The notes below the pieces were generated by a model. The model was not told the origin of the DNA, did not search any database, and worked only from the letters and a program-made list of their open reading frames with translations. Below, in pieces: positions 46,641 to 55,661 of a DNA stretch of 64,000 nucleotides (the stretch's first letter is position 1; each line of letters opens with the position of its first letter). The stretch comes from Rhyzopertha dominica (Eukaryota > Arthropoda > Insecta > Coleoptera > Bostrichidae): positions 29,010,942 through 29,074,941 of the forward strand of contig QCXZ01000001.1 in assembly GCA_025024175.1 (NCBI GenBank), given 5' to 3'. Made by a program: the position numbers and the translations under genes.

Positions 46641-48520
46641 ATATTATCATAATAATAATAGTATTTTTATTAATGTTAAACACCAGTAGGTATACATTTG
46701 TCATATAAAAACATTTAACACATGTAACATGTTATAATAATTAATACGATAATAAAAATTACAATAGCAATATAAAATTAATTACTATTTTATATAAAAT
46801 TCATAAAAATTATATCCCTAAATCGCTCGACATAAACTCATTACAACTGTAAAACGTTCCTCTCAATAACAAACCTTTTATACAGTTCTCTTGAATTCCT
46901 TAAACAGTAGACTCGTTACATTGTGGGGTAATTTATTAAATAATGTTGGTCCATAATAATTTGCACAATTTCTACTTTTAGTTAGCCTAGTAAACTTGAT
47001 GTCAATCTTATCACCAGCGCGATTATGCAAATTTTTTACTTGAATATAATTGTGCATATGACGTTTAATGTACAATAGACAATGAAAAAATATACAGATT
47101 AGGCAGTGTCAAAATATTTAATTCTTTAAATTTATGTCTTACATCATCTCTGTAGGATACTCCACCAACGATTCGTAAAGCCCTCCTTTGTATATGAAAA
47201 ATTTTACTTGCAGCAGGAGCATGTCCTCAACACAATACTGCGTAAAAAGCATAGGACATTATTAATGTATGAAATGCAGTCCTCAGTACTGTATATGGAT
47301 CGACTTTTTGAAGACAGCGCAACAAAAGCATGTTTTTGAATTTTTTTTGATACTTCGTTTATATGAGACACTCAGTTAAGGTTGGGATCTCACAATNCAC
47401 CTAAAAANTTTATCACCTGGGGATTTTCAAAATTAATATCACGAAGATAAAACATCATTGTTTTGGCCAAAATATGGATCCAATATACTGCTTACTCTCA
47501 AATCACTAGCAATGATACCCATTAAATGAAGAATAGCGCCAACGGTTGATTTTCCACTCTGAAAGCCATACAGGTTTTCGTTGAGTAAGTTATTATTTAA
47601 AACATAACTGTTTATTTGTTCTTTTAAAACAGTTTCTAGAATTTTAGAAAATATGGGTAGAATCGATATGGAACGATAATTATTTAATTCGTTTGTATGT
47701 CCTCCTTTATGTAATGGTGCGTAACTTTAGCAACTTTAGGAGTTGTTGGAAATACTCCTTCTGTAATACATAAGTTAATTAATCTAGTCAAGTGTGAAAT
47801 AATTATATGAATAATTCATTTATTAGAATACTGTTCATATCATAAATGTCTTTACTTGGTTTGTTCTTAATTTTTTTAATAATGCTTCTTACATACACTT
47901 GACTTACTTGCAAAAATCCAAAATTTTGATTATTTCTTTTAACGGTTGGACAAGTTATTCATAGAACAATTTGGTAGATTACCAACAAATTTCATCAGCA
48001 ATATTTGTAAAGTAATTATTAAATGAATTATTATTATTGCTAGATTTCCCATTTTTTTTATTACTATTGACAACGTCCCAATACAATTTAGGCGAACTGT
48101 TATTTATGGAAATGTAGTTTGTATACAAATTTTTCTTTGTATTTATAATTTCTTTTTTGTAAGTTTGACGTAAATTTTTAATATCCTTAAGAATTAAATC
48201 AGGGTATTGTTTTTCAAAATTTATAAAAAGATGCAACTTATGTCTCAACTTTCTCAAATGAGGTGTATACCATTTTACATTTATATTCCTATTGGTGATT
48301 GTTTTGTATTTTATTGGAAAAATTTCATTAATTGTATATATTGAAATCTTGAGAAAGTGGTCAAATTTTTCATCCACATTACTGTTACTGGAACTAATGA
48401 AATCCCATACCACAGATAAACGCTTGTTATGAACATCATAAAATTCCTGATAAGACATTGGTCTAGTTGCAATTGTGATCGCCTTTGGTTTCATTTTAAT
48501 TTTATTCAATTATATTTCAA
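46641..48520 (-). pseudogene. Non-LTR retrotransposon (jockey/CR1-like), linker, RT and 3' end
   Basis: The minus-strand frame 48509-47979 carries the linker between endonuclease and RT, with WYTPHLRKLRHKLHLF, TYKKEIINTKKNLYTNY and YWDVVNSNKK. Then come RT fragments LNNYRSISILPIFSKILE, LNENLYGFQSGKST, and a shifted join to the C-terminus, NRAGDKIDIKFTRLTKSRN and YYGPTLFNKLPHNVTSL. The 3' end is AT-rich with an ATT-type tail at about 46641-46670. The catalytic box is not recognisable and several frames are broken. It lies just beyond the 3' end of the RIIa-domain gene. Confidence 0.8.
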
Positions 48521-48674
48521 ATATTTTTTTAAACGTTAGCCCATGTTCTAAGGACAAAATTATTCGTTTAATTACCTCAGCTTAATTCTAAAACATTATA
48601 ACACGTAGGTCTGGAAAATATTTGATTCATATATTTATATTTACGAGTATATAGCTTATTATCTTTAATTTAAT

Positions 48675-49433
48675 TCATTCTGCCATTTTTGCAGGTTCTG
48701 CGACTGATTCTTTGGCTGGTTCCTCGACTGAATCCTTGGCGGCTTCTACAGCCGTTTCCTTATTCTCTTCTTTAGGAACTTCATTAACTGGCTCTCCAGA
48801 TGAATCTTTTACTGGTTCCACTGTTGAGTCTTTAGCAGCTTCTGTAACTTGTTCCGCAGCTGATTCCTTAACAGCTTCTGAAGCAGATTCTTTGACAGCT
48901 TCTTCAGTGGGTGCTTCTTTCCCTTCTTCGACTGCTGGCTGCGGAGCTTGTTCAGACGCACCTTGTTGCTGGGCTTCTTCAGTTTGTTGTGGAGGTTCCT
49001 CACTCGCAGCTTGCTGCTGAGCTGCTTCGGGTGCAACTTGCTGTTGAGCTTCTTCAGACACAACTTGTTGCTGAGTTTCCTGAGGTGCAGCTTCTGGTTG
49101 GTTTTCTTCAGGCGCAGTTTGCTGCTGGGCTTCTTCAGGTGCAGCTTGCTGCTGTGGTTCTTCAGCAGCAGCTTGCTGCTGATATTCCTCAGGAGCGGTT
49201 TGCTGTTGGGCTTCCTCAATTGGTTGTGCGGCTGTGTCGAATGGTGATGCAGTAATAGTAACTAGCTCGGAACTCGTTCTGAAAGGCAACACCGAGTCTC
49301 TGGAAAATACATTCTGCAAGATGGCATGTTCTATTATATCCTTTACATCCCGCAGTGCGTTTTCACCCAATTTGTTGAAGATTTCTTGTTGTATAATATT
49401 CCGAATAAAGTTCTCGTCACTTCGAATTGCTCT
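48675..49433 (-). CDS. RIIa-domain gene, terminal coding exon 4
   Basis: It has 252 codons plus a TGA stop. It begins RAIRSDENFIRNIIQQEIF (acceptor TTATTTTGCAG), continues through a helix-rich segment to about residue 213, then enters the repeat tail and ends VAEPAKMAE. Three shadow frames over the repeat are long only because of its composition. ATTAAA words directly after the stop (minus strand) could act in polyadenylation. Confidence 0.83.
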   Translation of the reverse strand, partial: RAIRSDENFIRNIIQQEIFNKLGENALRDVKDIIEHAILQNVFSRDSVLPFRTSSELVTITASPFDTAAQPIEEAQQQTAPEEYQQQAAAEEPQQQAAPEEAQQQTAPEENQPEAAPQETQQQVVSEEAQQQVAPEAAQQQAASEEPPQQTEEAQQQGASEQAPQPAVEEGKEAPTEEAVKESASEAVKESAAEQVTEAAKDSTVEPVKDSSGEPVNEVPKEENKETAVEAAKDSVEEPAKESVAEPAKMAE

Positions 49434-52400
49434 CTGCAAAATAAGTAACAGTGAGTTTGTTCAAGGTGACGTCGAGGAAAAGAAAGAGCTTAAGAGTTTT
49501 ATACCTCGAAGATTTTATTGCTTTTTATTTCATAGCATTTTGATGATGACGAAGTTTATGACAAGTTAGTTAGACTTTTGCTGCCCAAAAAGTTGTAGAA
49601 AGCTAGGTACCCTTTTACTCCACTTAACACATTCAATATAAGTGTTGTACGAGTTTGCGACGGTTTTGAGCTGTACTAAACTTTTGAGGACCAAATAACA
49701 CGAAATTTGAGCACTTTTTTAAGTTTTTACCCAAAAACAACACATCGTGAGAAAAATGTCGATATTACTAAAATTAAACATCGTAAAATTTTGCGTCGAC
49801 TGATCTTTCTGAAGTAAAAATCCATTCAGTCGTTTAGCAACAATTAATCGTCAAAGATCAGCAATTGCCAAAAATTGTCCATCAAAATCTGATATGTGTT
49901 GGTGAATCATTAATGCTTTATGTGACGCTGCAGTTCCTAGACTGATCAAATCGTTCATCATCCATGCATTTGAAATTAAAAGCAGTTAGTTATAAATAAA
50001 AAAATTATTTAAATCACTGTCCTTAAGTTGGAGCAGTGGTAAACAACGGAGAAGTCACATACCTATTAGGCCTACCCACTGATCATCTAACTCATTGATT
50101 CCAAAAGTGATTTACAAGCAATTAAAAAAGAAACTGGTGGTCTATGAGATGTAGGGATTCACGATAGTGGATCTCATCTAAGTAGGTCTTGACCTTTTTC
50201 GGTAATATCACGGTGGATAATGGATGTGACAACCACTGATCAGAATAAGCACTAAGAACTTAAGGTACGATTTACTGGAAATGGGTATCAGCTATTCTGG
50301 CTTTAAAAGAAGCATACCTGTTACCGTAATTTAATGTTTAATGGCTTTTCCACCTTGATACCTAGAGAAAAAGGTTTCAGCATGGTTGTTAATATCCTTA
50401 AAGGAAAAAAGAAACCGGCGGGATATCACTAACCGTTGAGATCTGAGATGAAACTTAACCAAATTGATGCCAATTGCAAAATGTCGAAACTTTATTATTA
50501 AGAGGGGCATTTACTTGGAGCGATCGGGCAAAATGTAAACTATGCAACCAGTGTTACCAGCGGGACATGGGACGTAAGCGGGTAGCCGNTAGGTTGAAAT
50601 TACGCAAAGATCAGACGGGCTAAACTAATATTCGGAAAATTGCTGACTGTCGCGTGTGCATAAAAACTAAGCATGATATTAGTAACTTACTATGATATTA
50701 TACCAGGTTATTCAAAATATGAAATAATCCATTTATTTATGTAAATATGAACTATATAACATTTCATTCTAACTACATGTCGACTATGATTTCTGGAGGA
50801 ACTTTTATAATAATTTTCATTCCACCTCCCCATTGCTTCGGCAGACAGTAAACTAATGTGAAAGAGCTTTTAACATTAAACTTGTCACGTGTATTTAGAC
50901 ATACAATCTTAGAAATCCAGTCATATCTGAACAAATCGTATACCGCTCGATCATTCCCGACAGGTTTGTATCTTAGCCTCACTGTTCTCTGTATACCACG
51001 CGACGGACCTGGTGGGGATGGGCATCCGCATTCCGCTCTCTTGACGGACTCGTGCGAAAGGGTTTGCGGTTTTAGATTTTTTGAATGTTTTTACTTATTT
51101 ATCGTGCTGATGTTTTTAGTAGTGTACAAAGAAATATGTAGCTACAACGTGGAGTTCGAATTTTTCGTTTATGTGCCTTAGTTTTCGAGAAATAGCTCGC
51201 CAAAAATACACATTTTTAAGCAAAATATAACAACAAATATTTACATTACCGTACCAAGTTCAGAAAAAACTCGAACTCTACGTTGTAGCTACATCTTTTG
51301 TCATTGCCATGTCGAAATTTCACTTCGAAAAAGTTTCGAATAATTCGGTAAAATGTAAAACGGTAGGTGCTTAAAATGACCCGCTTCGCTCTAGGTAAAC
51401 GCCCCTCTTAAAGCCTCAGGTTCATCTCTCCCACTAGAAGCATTTATTTTTAATTTATATTGTTGCGGAATCAGCGCCATCTGTGTACCGGAGTTGCAGG
51501 CGTGTAGATGCGGTGTAGTACTTGCCTACAGTAGTACTGATATCACGGCCAATTTTTTTAATGGAAGTTTATCAACAAATTCAATAAAGATCCCAGCCTT
51601 TTGAACATAGAATTCTGTAATATAATAATTATAACACTTGGTAATGTTTCAGATTTTATTGAGTTTAACCTCTTACATGTTTCGGCTTATTAGGCCTTTC
51701 TCAAAGAGTTTACAAAACGAAACTGTTGCTTAAAGTTAGATGCAGATCCCACGAGCCTCTATACCTACGAGCGGGTGACATTTATGGCAGCGTTGATAAA
51801 CAAACTAGGGAATTCCACTTGATCGTTACAGATATTTTTGTGGGGGTTGTTAAGTGTTCTGTTTATGTGTAGCTGTTCCAGTAATCCTAACCTGATGCCG
51901 TTTTGAACGTTATGTAATATTTTAAATCTTTTTTCGTCAAATGTATGATTGAGAGTTACACAATGTTTTGAAAAGCCAGTTAAGGTCCTATTATTTAATA
52001 TGGATTTCTTATGTTCTTTAATTCTTTCCTTAAAACTACGACCTGTGCAACCTGTGCAAAAAGATTTAAAATATTACATAACGTTCAAAACGGCATCAGG
52101 TTAGGATTACTGGAACAGCTACACATAAACAGAACACTTAACAACCCCCACAAAAATATCTGTAACGATCAAGTGGAATTCCCTAGTTTGTTTATCAACG
52201 CTGCCATAAATGTCACCCGCTCGTAGGTATAGAGGCTCGTGGGATCTGCATCTAACTTTAAGCAACAGTTTCGTTTTGTAAACTCTTTGAGAAAGGCCTA
52301 ATAAGCCGANACATGTAAGAGGTTAAACTCAATAAAATCTGAAACATTACCAAGTGTTATAATTATTATATTATTAATAAAATGTTTCATTTAGCGCCGT

Positions 52401-55400
52401 CAAACAAGTCAATTGAAGTTACAGAATTCTGTTTTACGAATTAAACGCTGAAGAAGGACAACAGTTCATTGTACACCTTGTACACGTGTGGTAACAAAAA
52501 ATCTTTAAATGAAATGCGGTTGGAACAATATCAGAGAGCCTTGTCCAGAAAAAACTGCAATTTGGCTTCTTTTCCTCATGCTGAAACATCTATTTACTAA
52601 CACTCCTTGAGAGTACAATTTGCAGCTGCAGGCATGGGCGTACCCAGTTTTTTGGTCTAAGGGGGGGGGGGCAAAGCAGGAACGGTCTGTAGAGTATAAT
52701 TCGACATAAATAGAAATAATAAATGTTTATAAGATATAGGTACTTAGGTAATTAATGAAGTATATATTCCATAAATAATCTTCGTGGATTTTCTTCAAGG
52801 TGACTTAAAACTTCTGTGAAATAAAGACCCAAATTATTTATATGTTTTCTATGTACTTTGATCATATATACAAAGCCCCTTTATTACTAATTCTGTTATG
52901 AATGAACTCAGTTAGGTGAGGCACATTCAGTTGCATCGCTCTCGCGTTTAACAAAATATGAGTTGATATATTTAATTTAGGAGAATAATGATCCGTGATT
53001 CGCATAATGTATAATGATAACATACGAAGTACCAAAGGAATATAAATTTCACCTTAAAAGTTCTACTAATAGGAACACTATTTCTGATTTTAGTACAGTT
53101 TGAACTTCTCACACCAGAAGTTTTAGAAATATAAATGGGGAGTTCATATGTATAGGTGCTAAAGATACAATTGTAGTAATTTTTACTTCCCAGGGAAAGA
53201 GACTCGATGGATAACTAACATTATTAAAACTCAGAATGACAAATGCCACAGCATTATGCGTCAAGCCAACCTTCTTCGATCGTCAGTGCATTTCTCTCAA
53301 AAATTAACCGACTACTTAATATTTTAACCAAATTAAGCTTCATTTAAATAAACCGAAATATATTTAATTGCATTTTTAACAACACACCGGGTTTTAATTC
53401 GTGGTGATAATGCTTTTACTGGATTCCTAAAACTTATATTAAATGAATTGACTTTCATAAATGTGAGTTCGGATGGATTTTTAGTTTTTTTTTGTATTAA
53501 TTGTTAAAATGTAATGTGAATTTAGAAATTTGGTACCAAAGTTAGAGTTATCATCGAATATATGACAGATTCTGATGTGATTCCTATTAACAGTAGTTAG
53601 TTGAACAATCTTTATAGGAAAAGGTAGAAGAGCTGAACTAAGCAGAAATCGTGTTATGACTCATCCTGATCAAGATAGTCTTTTAAAGCTATATCCGCTC
53701 GTAACAACAAGAATGTTGCAGTTACAGCTTCAAAACGCACATGGCATCAATTAAGGTTGGAAACCATTTGACAACGACTTATTAGAGAAGGTCATTTGCA
53801 ACGGTCAAATATGAGTTCTGGATGAAAATTGTGAAATACACTTGCCTATAAATTTTACTGTATTTACAATTTTGTAAATAAGACAATTTTTAGGTGTACA
53901 CACATAATTAACCAGCTAAATGTTTGGGGAATTGGAAGGGCCCAGAGTTGGCCTCCTTCGGTACGCCCATGGCTGCAGGTATGGATAGGTAATAATCTAG
54001 ATCCAAAAATGATTTGATCCCAGTTCCAACTGCCCAACCACAGGCACCCCAGCAGCAGTTAAGTACCATTATAGTGCACCTGTTTAAAAGTGTGCCAAAT
54101 AGCCTGTTCAGGCACAAAAGTTGGTATTAAATGTTCTGCCGTATGTATAAATTGTAAAAAAAAACTCTTGCCACAACTCCCTCATCGAAGAAGACATTTG
54201 ATTCGATTCATAGGAATGTCAAGAAACGAAATTATCGAAGAAGAAAACTACCTTGATCTCTCGACAGAAGATGATGGCGATTTGGAAGAAGAATAGAATA
54301 TTTCCTTCAAAGGACCATCATCTCCATAATGCTGAAGCTAAAAATTAAATCCATTAACACTTCTTGTAGAAAGTAAGATATGTAAAATTGAAGAAACTAT
54401 TGTTCAGTAAAACAATTACGTCAATACGTGTTTTACATTTCTTTAAATGAAATCTATTAAATATATTATTTATAATTTATATTTAAATAGAAACTGATGC
54501 TCTACAACTTTCATTACATAAAATTTTCATACGGAGTAGCCGTTTTTAAGGTATAAGCGTTGAAGACTGGATACAGACCAACCGTGTTGGTTAGTTGGTA
54601 AAATTTGCCGATATTTGACGATAGATTGTAGCTAAACAATTCCCATTCCCATTTACAAAAAAGATGGTTCCAACGATTGTTCTAACTTTAGGCCCATTTC
54701 AAACTTGCCTGTGGTCTCAAAGATAATACAATCTCTAATAAAAAGGCTTTTAGTCAATTACATCCAAAAGAACAATCTCATAAGTCCACCTCAACATGGA
54801 TTTAGGAAAAATAAATCAACAGTAACAGCAATGATTGAAGTAGTCGAATCCATTATAGAAACCATAAAAAGCAAGAGGCTCATTTNACTTGTCTAGACNN
54901 GTCAAAAGCATTTCAGTGTCAACCATGAGATCCTGATCGACAAACTTCATTATTATGGGATTAGGGGTACAGCGGCCGAATTGATGCGGTCTTATCTGGA
55001 GGATCGTAGTCAACAGATCCACTGGGACAATAGGTTGTCCTACAGTGAGAACATGAGGCATGGGGTCCCTCAGGGGTTCATATTGGGCTCCATATTGTTT
55101 CTCATCTTTATAAATGACTTGCCATCAAGTGTGACATTTTGTAGAACAACCATATTCGCCTACAACACATCATTTGTTGGTGTGACAGGGTACAGAGTTT
55201 TTCTGAAATTGAAAACCCAACTAACGATAGAGGATGCTAGAACTGGCTAAATTCAAACGGCCTGCAGCTGAATAGAGACAAAACACAGAGTTGATTACTT
55301 ACCATTAGGCAGCAGGAGAAGCAGAGTGATGTAATTGCAATGATATCAATAAGTGCCAAACTGCTTTGAGTATACCGGGGTATAAAAATATACAATAGGA

Positions 55401-55583
55401 TTCCGGAATGTATAAAGGCTAGAGCCAACTTCAAACAAGTACTAAGATCGGTGTTGATTCATATGGCGCCATATACATTAGAAGAGGCTTAAACTATGAT
55501 GCAGCATTTGCCATGATGACAAATTGATGTTTTAATTCGTTGTGAAGTCTAAATACATGTGTGTAACTATTGAAGGTAAATAA

Positions 55584-55661
<78 letters not shown>

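Noticed and set aside
48712..49255. Three long plus-strand and one shifted minus-strand frame over the Q/A/E-rich exon
   Set aside because: They are shadows of the 27-bp repeat composition. Only the minus-strand frame 49433-48675 continues the splice-consistent protein.
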